Assembly: GCA_013298845.1 (NCBI GenBank)
Contig: JAAFJN010000008.1
Span: forward strand, 1-64,000
DNA length: 64,000 nt
DNA from: Chitinophagales bacterium
GTDB lineage: Bacteria > Bacteroidota > Bacteroidia > Chitinophagales > Saprospiraceae
Reading direction: 5' to 3'
Made by a program: the position numbers and the translations under genes
Notes under the pieces: generated by a model
What the model was told of the DNA's origin: nothing
The model's input: the letters and a program-made list of their open reading frames with translations, nothing else
Database searches by the model: none
In this document: positions 36,340-43,978 of the stretch, one piece after another
How the letters are laid out: every line of letters begins with the position of its first letter
Position numbering within the stretch: position 1 is the first letter of the stretch

Positions 36340-36987
36340 CTACTCCCGGTTCTTTTTCGCCTTATTATGCACACTACCCGAGCCGGAAACGGCCGTAGAA
36401 ACATTACCACTAACATTAAGTGACACATCCCCGGAACCGGAAATAGCCACTTCGGCGGTTTCCCCTTTCAGCCCGGCGGCGTTTACATTGGCCGATCCGC
36501 TAATGGCATAATGCTGGTCGTCGGCTTCGCCCGAAAGCGTGAGGTTGGTGCTGCCGGAAAGGCGTACATCAAACTCTTCAACGTCGAAATTACCCTTCAA
36601 ACTGCCCGAACCACTGGACGCCAGGGTGAATTTATCGCCTTTAATGGTGTCTTCCAGTTCAATATTGCTCGAACCGCTGTTGCTGATGGATTCCAGTTTT
36701 TTGTAGGTAATGACCAGTTCAATCCGGCCGGAATTCCAACGCGCCCCTTTGCGCACCCCGATGTTCAGGTCGTTGCCTTTTTGTTTAATTTCAATGTTAT
36801 CCAGGTCCACTTTATCGGATTTTATTTCTACGCCTTCTTTATCGCCTTTGCGAAAGATAACTTTGTCGAAACCGCCACCAACGCCAACGGCGGTAAAACC
36901 GGTAAAGGACTGAAAACTGGAACTTTGGGCATTGGCACCCAATGCAAGCAGCAGCGCGGCTGCCAAAACGAATGTGATTTGTTTCAT
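36340..36987 (-). CDS. secreted GIN-domain (DUF2807) protein
   Basis: A 215-residue protein starting at the ATG at 36987 (MKQITFVLAAALLLALGANAQ) with a clear signal peptide. A longer in-frame extension to 37293 lies inside ddl and is not credible. The mature part is the GIN/DUF2807 beta-helix built of short repeats in G, S, N and D (FTAVGVGGGFDKVIFRKGDKE, SISNSGSSNIELEDTIKGD, SGSGDVSLNVSG). Such head-GIN proteins are common in Bacteroidota envelopes; function is unknown. Divergent from ddl, with a 69-base shared region holding both promoters. Confidence 0.85.
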   Translation of the reverse strand: MKQITFVLAAALLLALGANAQSSSFQSFTGFTAVGVGGGFDKVIFRKGDKEGVEIKSDKVDLDNIEIKQKGNDLNIGVRKGARWNSGRIELVITYKKLESISNSGSSNIELEDTIKGDKFTLASSGSGSLKGNFDVEEFDVRLSGSTNLTLSGEADDQHYAISGSANVNAAGLKGETAEVAISGSGDVSLNVSGNVSTAVSGSGSVHNKAKKNRE

Positions 36988-37026
36988 AGCAAAAATATTT
37001 TTTTGTTGAGTCTCAACGGACAAACA

Positions 37027-37057
37027 CAAATTTAAAGGGTTGCATACCTTTGCCCAA
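37027..37057 (-). promoter_or_regulatory. promoter of the GIN-domain gene
   Basis: Minus strand: TTGG (37057-37054), 19-base spacer, TAAATTTG (37034-37027). It overlaps the ddl promoter and start codon. Confidence 0.55.
37045..37052 (+). promoter_or_regulatory. -7 box of ddl, directly before its ATG
   Basis: TACCTTTG at 37045-37052; the ATG is at 37057, so the transcript would have almost no 5' leader. No clear -33 element. Confidence 0.45.
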
Positions 37058-38019
37058 TGAAAAATATTGCCATTCTCACCGGAGGTGACACCGAAGAACG
37101 GGTTATCTCTCTCAAAAGCGGCCAGGTCGTGTACGACCACCTGCCCAAAGACCAATACAACCTCTATCAGATTGATATTCAGGGCGCCAACTGGACCCAC
37201 ATCGGGACCGGCACTTCCATTGATAAAAATGATTTCAGCCTGACGCTGGAGGGAAAAAAAATTCAGTTCGATTGCGTGTTTGCGGCCTTGCACGGCAGCC
37301 CTTTTGAGGATGGCAAACTACAAGGCTACCTCGAAATGATGGGCCTGCCCTATACTTGTTGCAATGGTTACGTGAGTGCCCTCACCATGAGCAAACACAA
37401 TACCAAAATGCAATTGGCGTCGCTGGGGATTCCCATGGCCAAAAGCCAACTGCTGTACCGGGGCCAACCCGTTGCGGCGGAGGAGTTACTCCAAATGGGT
37501 TTGCCTTTGTTTGTAAAACCCAATACCCACGGCTCCAGTTTTGGGGTTTCCAAGGTCAAAACCCCGGAAGATTTGTTGCCCGCCATTGAAGAGGCGTTTC
37601 GCTTCGATAAAGAAGTGCTGGTGGAAGCCTTTATGCCCGGTCGCGAGTTTTCCAACGGTGTACTGACGGTAAACGGCAAAACGGTGGTGTTGCCCATCAC
37701 CGAAATTATCCCGGAAGACGAGTTTTTTACGTTCGCCGCCAAATACGAAGGCCGCGCCAAAGAGGTGACCCCCGCCCAACTTTCGCCCGAACTAACGGCC
37801 CAATGCCAGCAGCGCACCGCCAAAATTTACGAGGCGCTGGGCTGCAAAGGCGTGATCCGGATTGATTATATCCTGGTGGGCGATACTTTTTACCTGCTCG
37901 AACCCAACACCATTCCGGGCATTTCACCCGCCAGTATTGTTCCCCAACAGGCCAATGCCTACGGCTGGGACCTGGGCACTTTTTTTAGTTTGCTCATTGA
38001 AGAAGCGCTGCGCGCTTAA
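37057..38019 (+). CDS. ddl: D-alanine--D-alanine ligase
   Basis: Joins two D-alanines with ATP for peptidoglycan synthesis. The 320 residues carry the ATP-grasp fold: N-terminal ILTGGDTEERVISLKSG, LHGSPFEDGKLQGYLEMMGLPYTC (serine-binding/H-region), the central KPNTHGSSFGVSKVK, EAFMPGREFSNGVLTV, and the C-terminal metal-binding RIDYILVGDTFYLLEPNTIPG. No leader is visible between the promoter and the ATG. The stop overlaps the NlpC gene stop by 4 bases on the opposite strand (TTAA at 38016-38019). Confidence 0.96.
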   Translation: MKNIAILTGGDTEERVISLKSGQVVYDHLPKDQYNLYQIDIQGANWTHIGTGTSIDKNDFSLTLEGKKIQFDCVFAALHGSPFEDGKLQGYLEMMGLPYTCCNGYVSALTMSKHNTKMQLASLGIPMAKSQLLYRGQPVAAEELLQMGLPLFVKPNTHGSSFGVSKVKTPEDLLPAIEEAFRFDKEVLVEAFMPGREFSNGVLTVNGKTVVLPITEIIPEDEFFTFAAKYEGRAKEVTPAQLSPELTAQCQQRTAKIYEALGCKGVIRIDYILVGDTFYLLEPNTIPGISPASIVPQQANAYGWDLGTFFSLLIEEALRA

Positions 38020-38537
38020 CGCTTGGCCCCAATCACGTCACGGGCGTACAGGATTTTGGTTTTCCAGTACGACGATTGGGATACGTTTTCCACAATTACC
38101 CCGCGAGAGGTGGTGCTGTGAACGCACACAATGCCATCTTTCCCACGCGATACCACCAGTCCCACGTGCGACACGGTACTGCCATTTTGACTAAAAAAAA
38201 TCAAGTCGCCGGGCAGTACCTTGTCGAGGGGCACTTCGCGGCCTTCTTTGCTTTGGGCCACCGAAGCCGTGGATACTTTTACGTTGTGGCGGGCCAATAC
38301 AAAAGAAGTAAATCCTGAACAGTCGAACCCGGTTTTAGGGTCGCGTCCGGCGTATTTGTACGGGCTGCCCACAAATTGTTCGGCATCATCCACCACGCCA
38401 TAACGAAAGCGCATACTGGCCGTGGAGGTGGTATTGGATGGTTTGGTTTTGGGTTTGGACGGGGCTGGTTCGGTTGGTTTTAAAAAACAACCCGTCAATA
38501 ACATAGACAAAAGCGCAAAAAGCGGGATATATTTCAT
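38016..38537 (-). CDS. NlpC/P60 family cell-wall peptidase lipoprotein
   Basis: A 173-residue lipoprotein from the ATG at 38537 (MKYIPLFALLSMLLTGC, Cys17). After a P/T-rich linker (about 20-45) comes an NlpC/P60 (C40) domain with the catalytic triad visible: Cys73 (TGFDCSGFTSFV), His124 (SHVGLVV) and His140 (CVHSTT). These enzymes cut D-glutamyl-meso-diaminopimelate bonds in peptidoglycan, consistent with its placement opposite ddl. It is anchored in a membrane, likely the outer membrane facing the periplasm. Confidence 0.92.
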   Translation of the reverse strand: MKYIPLFALLSMLLTGCFLKPTEPAPSKPKTKPSNTTSTASMRFRYGVVDDAEQFVGSPYKYAGRDPKTGFDCSGFTSFVLARHNVKVSTASVAQSKEGREVPLDKVLPGDLIFFSQNGSTVSHVGLVVSRGKDGIVCVHSTTSRGVIVENVSQSSYWKTKILYARDVIGAKR

Positions 38538-38605
38538 CGTACTCCGAATGAGTGGCATTTTTTACACTTCCCGTACCGTGGAAGGTCTTGCCTCATCGAA
38601 CAATT

Positions 38606-38627
38606 AAAAAAACGCGCACCCGGCGCG
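38606..38627 (-). terminator. short intrinsic terminator after the SBBP-repeat gene
   Basis: Minus strand: stem CGCGC/GCGCG (38627-38613) with a 5-base loop, followed by seven T. Confidence 0.55.
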
Positions 38628-38667
38628 ATAATTTCCAAGAAAACACTAAAGATTCCCTAAATAAAAC

Positions 38668-40365
38668 TTAACGTTGAACCACCGCGAGTTGTTGCCGCCA
38701 CACTTTTTCGGCGCTGCGGATGGTCATTTGATAACTTCCGGCGGCAAGGGGGGCTTGCACCCAAAACTCCTCCTGCATTATTTGTTGCTGAAAAACCACC
38801 CGGCCTTCGGGGCTGGTAATGGTGCATTGCGCCGAACGTCCCGTTAATCCCGGCACCCGCACCCGGAAAGCACCCGCCGTCGGGTTGGGGTAGATATGGG
38901 CCGGTCGGGCAACCGGTGCCGATGTGCCCACGGTGCCGGTGTTGAGTTTGGCCACAAAGATACCGGCATCGTCTAACGCAAAGGAGCCGATCCGACCGTC
39001 GGGGCCGTTAAAACCAACCACGTACAAATATCCGTCCTGGTCGAGGGCAATGGCGCTGCCGTAGTCGAAATTTTCGATGGCCTCGGCTTTGTTGCCGCCA
39101 AAACTCACCGGATTCAGCGTGGTATCTTTGCCTTCTACGACCAACAAATCCGAGTTACCCTCGGAGGAAAGAACGATGTTCCCCACCGAAATATCAAATC
39201 CGTACACCCCGGCGGCGTAATACTTGCTGCCATCGGGAAGTACGGCGTTAGTCATGACCGGATAAAGGGCATCGTTTTCGTAGTTAATTTGGTACAATAC
39301 CGTCGCCGTTGTACTGTCTGCTTTCAGCATCGCCCCCACAAAACTTGAATTGGCGTTTAAGAGTGGTGCGCCGTTAAAGGTGATGTTGCTGCCCGCATCG
39401 CAGGCCAAATAGGCCGTTCCCTGGTCATCAATATCCATATCCAACACATCAACATCCCCGCCGGTTAAACCGTGCAACCATTGCGGAACGCCGTTGCGGT
39501 TGTATTTGGCGACGTACGCGTTGTGGATACCAAAAGTGCTTTTTGTAATGCCGTTGCCCAGGTTAATATTGGAGAAATAATCGCCCGTGATGTACACACT
39601 GCCGTCGGGGCCGGTTCTCACCACGCGACAAAGTGCCTGTCCGCTGCTCAAAGGAGGCGCATTAAACCAAAGCGCATCGCCGTTGGGGTTTAATTTTAGC
39701 AAAAACTGTTGGTCTTTTTTTAAACCATTGTAGGTGCTGTCGTTGTACGTTACCGAAGCGCCACCGCTCAGGCCCCCAACGATAATATTGCCGTCGGAAT
39801 CACAGTCAATACCGGCAATTCGGTTGAATGTCCCGGTGGGCGCTCCTATTTTTTTGGCCCATTGGGCTGCGCCATTGTTATCGAATTTGGCGATAAACAA
39901 TTCTTCACAAAGCCCGCTGCAATTTTTATTAACGAATATTCCGTTGCCAAAATCCAATTGAGGGGATTTTAATCGTCCGGCGACGTAAACAGTGCCGTTG
40001 TCATCAACGCCAATGCGTACACCTCGGCCAAAGAGATCATATTCGTTGCTGTTGCTGGCTCGGATGGTGTTTTTCCACAACAAATCGCCGTCGCTGTTGT
40101 AACGCAATACCATAACCCGGTCTTCATCGTCAAAACTACCGTGTTCGAGCGTAGAGCCATCGTCGAAGTTGACCGTTGAGAGATAGGTGGCGAGCAGGGT
40201 AATATTGTTATTGCCATCTACTTCGACGCCGTGCGGGTATACATCACCCTGCGAAAGGTTATCGGGGGTGACCAACGTACGCAGCCACGCAATGTCGGAT
40301 AATTGTGCAGCCGTGAAAATGGGCAAAAAAAAGAGAAAAGCAGTAATAGTAAGAAATTGCCGCAT
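38668..40365 (-). CDS. T9SS type A cargo protein with SBBP-type beta-propeller repeats
   Basis: A 565-residue exported protein. A signal peptide (FLTITAFLFFLPIFTAAQ) is followed by about ten blades of the SBBP/DUF11-like kind (MVLRYNSDGDLLWKNTI, LFIAKFDNNGAAQWAKKIG, FLLKLNPNGDALWFN, AYVAKYNRNGVPQWLHGL, each after a GNIIVGG/GSVYITGD strand). The last 75 residues are a type A sorting domain (IYPNPTAGAFRVRV, LAAGSYQMTIRSAEKVWRQQLAVVQR). Likely surface-attached; ligand unknown. A short GC hairpin with a T-run terminates it. Confidence 0.87.
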   Translation of the reverse strand: MRQFLTITAFLFFLPIFTAAQLSDIAWLRTLVTPDNLSQGDVYPHGVEVDGNNNITLLATYLSTVNFDDGSTLEHGSFDDEDRVMVLRYNSDGDLLWKNTIRASNSNEYDLFGRGVRIGVDDNGTVYVAGRLKSPQLDFGNGIFVNKNCSGLCEELFIAKFDNNGAAQWAKKIGAPTGTFNRIAGIDCDSDGNIIVGGLSGGASVTYNDSTYNGLKKDQQFLLKLNPNGDALWFNAPPLSSGQALCRVVRTGPDGSVYITGDYFSNINLGNGITKSTFGIHNAYVAKYNRNGVPQWLHGLTGGDVDVLDMDIDDQGTAYLACDAGSNITFNGAPLLNANSSFVGAMLKADSTTATVLYQINYENDALYPVMTNAVLPDGSKYYAAGVYGFDISVGNIVLSSEGNSDLLVVEGKDTTLNPVSFGGNKAEAIENFDYGSAIALDQDGYLYVVGFNGPDGRIGSFALDDAGIFVAKLNTGTVGTSAPVARPAHIYPNPTAGAFRVRVPGLTGRSAQCTITSPEGRVVFQQQIMQEEFWVQAPLAAGSYQMTIRSAEKVWRQQLAVVQR

Positions 40366-40486
40366 GAGAAGAAATTTTGTAAAAGGAAATACGTAAAAAC
40401 TTGACCGGAATGGGAGCGGCTACGCTTTTACAGAAATACAAAATTAAGAGAAATCTTTCAAATGCGCGCAGTAATGAACACAAAAT

Positions 40487-40513
40487 AAAAAAGGCCACCA
40501 TTTGGTGACCTTT
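40487..40513 (-). terminator. terminator of the tRNA-Val gene
   Basis: Minus strand: AAAGGTCACC (40513-40504) pairs with GGTGGCCTTT (40499-40490) with one G-U pair and a 4-base loop, followed by T. Confidence 0.75.
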
Positions 40514-40515
40514 TG

Positions 40516-40590
40516 TGGGCGCAGAAGGATTCGAACCTCCGACCCCCTGCTTGTAAGGCAGGTGCTCTGAACCAGCTGAGCTATGCGCCC
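40516..40590 (-). tRNA. tRNA-Val (anticodon TAC)
   Basis: The minus strand folds as a complete cloverleaf: acceptor stem GGGCGCA/TGCGCCC, D-arm with GCTC/GAGC, anticodon stem CCTGC/GCAGG with loop CTTACAA (anticodon TAC, valine), T-arm GGAGG/CCTTC with loop TTCGAAT and discriminator A. The 3' CCA is not encoded. A strong promoter lies just upstream. Confidence 0.95.
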
Positions 40591-40627
40591 TTTTTGTTTG
40601 CTTAACGTCGAGTGCGTTTAGCGGGTG

Positions 40628-40660
40628 CAAATGTACGGCAAGAGTTTTTCTTTCGCCAAA
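40628..40660 (-). promoter_or_regulatory. promoter of the tRNA-Val gene
   Basis: Minus strand: TTTG (40660-40657), 21-base spacer, TACATTTG (40635-40628), a full consensus match about 38 bases before the tRNA. Confidence 0.7.
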
Positions 40661-40741
40661 CTTTTTTGAAAGTTTTTTTCAAAAAAAATGAAAAAAATAA
40701 AAATCGCCCCAAAATCACCCAAAATCCGTTGTTTTTGGACT

Positions 40742-41728
40742 TTATCCGAAGGCAAACATAATGGTGAATATGCCGCCCAATAAAGTGAGGAACAACAATT
40801 CGGCCACTCCTTTATTTTTCAAAGACTGAAAACTAAGGGCTGTAAACGTAGAAACCGATACCCCCGCAATTAAAAAATGCGTTGTTCCGGGTTGGTTCCG
40901 AAACACTACTGTAAATATGGTGGCAAAAATTAACCAGTACAGCAGGTTGTTGTATTTCTGAATCTGGATCAGCCGTTTGTGGTAATACACGCTGTATCCC
41001 AGGATAACAATCAAAAAGAAAAACAACAGCACACCCGATTGCACCAATACCGACAGAGACTCGGGTAGGTGAAAATCCCAAAACTCAAATAAGCCCAACA
41101 AATGCTGCCGCCGGAATACACCGCCCTGGTTGTTTAAAAAAGCCCAACCCCAGCCTAAAAAACCGGGCACAAAGGCGCCGGCGAAAAACACCGCCATTTC
41201 CCGCAACTTTAAAGAGCGGACGTGCCAAATGGACAATAACAACACGGGCAACAACCACAACACGGGCAAATAAAACAAGGCCGCCGTAGCCGCCAGCAAA
41301 CCCGTGTCAAACACCGCCAGCGTGATTTCGTTGCTTTTGTAAATACTGAACAACAACCGGTACATCGGCGGGAAAAACGTAACCGCCACCAACGCCGGGG
41401 ATAAAAACTGAAAACTAGTGGTACTGGATACCACAACCACGTAAAATAAAGGCACCAGCCAGTTGCGTTCGGGGTTCACCCTACTACTGTTGACCAGCCA
41501 GTTCATCAGAATGGCCTGGCCCAATACAAATAACGTGGAAATGATCGCCGACCAGGTGGGCGCATCGGTGGTCCAGCCAAACAAAACATTGTAGATTTGT
41601 CCGGCTCCCTGCGGTGGTACGGGATCGGGCGTAATGAATCCCAGCAAAGCCGGTAAACGCATGAGCACTGTGAACAGCGCCAAGACAAAAACCGTGGTTA
41701 CCTGGTTATTTCTGAATAAACTTAACAC
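40742..41728 (-). CDS. DUF6427 family integral membrane protein
   Basis: A 328-residue protein with about eight to nine transmembrane segments (TTVFVLALFTVLMRLPALLGF at the start; LLFFFLIVILGYSVYY and LYWLIFATIFTVVF toward the end). The motif LFRNNQVTTVFVL at the N-terminus and the IWHVRSLKLREMAVFFAGAFVPG block fit DUF6427, a Bacteroidota family of unknown role. The GTG at 41728 is the likely start, 13 bases after the histidine kinase stop. It may help membrane protein or polysaccharide assembly, but that is a guess. Confidence 0.8.
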   Translation of the reverse strand: MLSLFRNNQVTTVFVLALFTVLMRLPALLGFITPDPVPPQGAGQIYNVLFGWTTDAPTWSAIISTLFVLGQAILMNWLVNSSRVNPERNWLVPLFYVVVVSSTTSFQFLSPALVAVTFFPPMYRLLFSIYKSNEITLAVFDTGLLAATAALFYLPVLWLLPVLLLSIWHVRSLKLREMAVFFAGAFVPGFLGWGWAFLNNQGGVFRRQHLLGLFEFWDFHLPESLSVLVQSGVLLFFFLIVILGYSVYYHKRLIQIQKYNNLLYWLIFATIFTVVFRNQPGTTHFLIAGVSVSTFTALSFQSLKNKGVAELLFLTLLGGIFTIMFAFG

Positions 41729-41741
41729 GCCGCGAAGGTAA

Positions 41742-43043
41742 TCATTCTATTGGAAATATAATCTCTACCGACGTGCCTTTCCCGGGGTCACTGGTCAGGT
41801 TGAGGCCCCAACCGTGCTGTTTACAAATTTCTTTGACGTAAAAAAGCCCTAATCCAAAACCTTTCACGTTGTGGACGTTGCCCGTTGAAACGCGGTAAAA
41901 TTTTTCAAAAACCCGTTTTTGGTGCTCTTTGGAAATACCCAATCCGTTGTCGGAAACTTTTAGGGTCACGCCTTTTTTGGATTTAAACAAGGCAATAATG
42001 ATTTCCGGAGGAACGTCGTTGCGGGAGTATTTGACCGCATTATCCACCAAATTGTGCAGGATATTGGTCAAATGCAGTTGGTCGGCCATAATAATCGGGT
42101 GTGGCGTTCCGAGGTGCAATTGGATGATCCCGCTTTTTTCGCCCGCTTTTAGTTCGAGCGACGGCGATAAGTTGTTGATTAATTCTTCCAGATCAACCTT
42201 CTCTTTGTTGAGTTCGAGGTTGTCTTTTTCAATTTTGGCCAATTGCAACACTTTTTCCACCTGGGTATTGAGCCGCATTACCTGTTCTTTGATAATTTTG
42301 GCGTACCGGCTCAACCGCAAATCCGTTTTGATGGTCGAACTTTGTAAAAACACATCCGTGGAAATATTGATGGTCGAAATGGGCGTTTTGAATTCGTGGG
42401 TCATGTTGTTGATAAAATCCCGCTGCAATTCCGACAATTGTTTTTGTCGCAAAATAACCCCCATTGAATAAATGAAAAACGCGATGGTCAGCAGCATCAG
42501 CAGCGAAAACACCACCACAATCCACATATTACTCAATAAATTGGCGTTTTTATCGGGGAAACGCACCCCAAAATAATAAATAAAATCAGCGTCGTTCAGC
42601 GCGGGCAGTGCGGTTGGAACGGCGGCATTATCCGAATAAATAAACCCGCTTTTATCGGCAAAACGAATGATTTTCCCGGCTACCATCTGGTTGCTGGAAC
42701 AGTCAAAAATACCGTAGTGAAAATCTTCTTTTAACCCTTGTGATTCCAACGACTCGCCCAAATAATGCTCCAAATCACCCGCTTTAAACTGGTTATTGAT
42801 GTTCACCACGTAATAGTTTGAATACGGCTGAACAATCAGGTTTTGTGAAGGCAGGGTAAACGCCGGAGATGCCGTAAAACTAAGTTTGTGGGCCGTATCC
42901 AACAATGCCTGGTACACTTTGCGGTTAAACTCGCGTTCCTGCAAATCGTAGGTTAACAGCACCCAATACGTTTGCACGGCCAACAGCGTCGCGATGGCAA
43001 TGGCACCCAGTATAATTACACGGCGGATAATGGCGTTGGTCAT
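41742..43043 (-). CDS. membrane sensor histidine kinase
   Basis: A 433-residue HisKA kinase with two transmembrane segments (about 9-30 and 170-195) enclosing a periplasmic sensor of roughly 140 residues. The cytoplasmic part has the phosphoacceptor His (about 214) in NNMTHEFKTPISTI, and a HATPase_c domain with NLVDNAVKYSRNDV, DNGLGISKEHQKRVFEKFYRV and GFGLGLFYVKEI. No response regulator lies beside it, so its partner is elsewhere. It is bracketed by DUF6089 (8 bases upstream) and DUF6427 (13 bases downstream), suggesting an envelope-related operon. Confidence 0.9.
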   Translation of the reverse strand: MTNAIIRRVIILGAIAIATLLAVQTYWVLLTYDLQEREFNRKVYQALLDTAHKLSFTASPAFTLPSQNLIVQPYSNYYVVNINNQFKAGDLEHYLGESLESQGLKEDFHYGIFDCSSNQMVAGKIIRFADKSGFIYSDNAAVPTALPALNDADFIYYFGVRFPDKNANLLSNMWIVVVFSLLMLLTIAFFIYSMGVILRQKQLSELQRDFINNMTHEFKTPISTINISTDVFLQSSTIKTDLRLSRYAKIIKEQVMRLNTQVEKVLQLAKIEKDNLELNKEKVDLEELINNLSPSLELKAGEKSGIIQLHLGTPHPIIMADQLHLTNILHNLVDNAVKYSRNDVPPEIIIALFKSKKGVTLKVSDNGLGISKEHQKRVFEKFYRVSTGNVHNVKGFGLGLFYVKEICKQHGWGLNLTSDPGKGTSVEIIFPIE

Positions 43044-43051
43044 AACTGAAT

Positions 43052-43873
43052 TTAATTGGCCATTTTAGGACAACGAACGTCGCCAAAATAGTACATTAAC
43101 CCTACTCCAAGGAACATATACATATCGTTGCGTTTGCCGTTGCCGCGTTGGCGACCCGCCAAACCCACTTGCGGCTCCACCGAACGATCGGCCAAAGCCG
43201 CCGCAATTTCGCCGCGTTGTCCGCGAACATCGCGAACATCGGCGTAGTTACCGCTTACATCATCGAGGTAATCGGTGAAGAGTTTGCGCGAACTCCACTC
43301 CACGTTGAGGCTCCAACGGTAGGTGAGGTCGTAACGCAGGCCCATACCGTAGGCCAATCCGCCCTGAAAAGTATTGTACTCTTCGCCGCGAAACTGCCCT
43401 TCGGTACCCAAATTCACCAACGTGTAGGTTTCTCCCTCGTAGTCGGCTTTGGGGTTAAAATAAAATCCGGTTGGCCCCACAAACATGTAAGGAGTAAAGA
43501 AAAAATCGCGGTGGCCGTGCACGTAGGGTAAAAAATTGAACTCAAATTGCGCCGTTCCGTCGAGCAAAATGCTGTGGAAAGACAGGTTGCGGCGTTGTTC
43601 AAATATGTTCTTCGAATCGGCATCGGTGGCGCTGATGCGGCCGTAACTGGCCCCAATGCGCACCGCAAGGCGATCGTTGAAATTATAACGGGCCGCCGCT
43701 CCACCCGCGAGGTGAATACGATTTACCCGCCAATCGGTATTTAAGTCCCCAAAATAGTTGGAAACGCCTAACCAGCCGCCAGTTTCCCAGCCGGTCATTT
43801 GTGCAGAGGTTATTTGTAAACAAAAAATAACTGCACCAAGGGTCAGTATTGTATATCTATTCAAAGTCATCAT
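43052..43873 (-). CDS. DUF6089-type outer membrane beta-barrel protein
   Basis: A 273-residue protein with a signal peptide (TILTLGAVIFCLQITSAQ). The barrel-like strands and the conserved blocks GGWLGVSNYFGDLNTDW, NDRLAVRIGASYGRISATD, FFFTPYMFVGPTGFYFNPKA and YGMGLRYDLTYRWSLNVEWSSRKLFTDYLDDVSGNY match DUF6089, a Bacteroidota outer-membrane family. The TACCTTTG -7 box at 43898-43891 gives a short leader. First gene of a three-gene operon with the histidine kinase and DUF6427. Confidence 0.87.
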   Translation of the reverse strand: MMTLNRYTILTLGAVIFCLQITSAQMTGWETGGWLGVSNYFGDLNTDWRVNRIHLAGGAAARYNFNDRLAVRIGASYGRISATDADSKNIFEQRRNLSFHSILLDGTAQFEFNFLPYVHGHRDFFFTPYMFVGPTGFYFNPKADYEGETYTLVNLGTEGQFRGEEYNTFQGGLAYGMGLRYDLTYRWSLNVEWSSRKLFTDYLDDVSGNYADVRDVRGQRGEIAAALADRSVEPQVGLAGRQRGNGKRNDMYMFLGVGLMYYFGDVRCPKMAN

Positions 43874-43978
43874 TGCTTTACTTGTGTCCGCAAAGGTACA
43901 AACGGTTGCCTATAAGTTGTGATTTTTAACGTGGACACCAAAACGCATAAACCGCATCAGGATTGTATTAAGATGCGT

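Noticed and set aside
36988-37293. Long N-terminal extension of the GIN-domain gene
   Set aside because: It lies inside ddl on the other strand, and a proper signal peptide begins at 36987.
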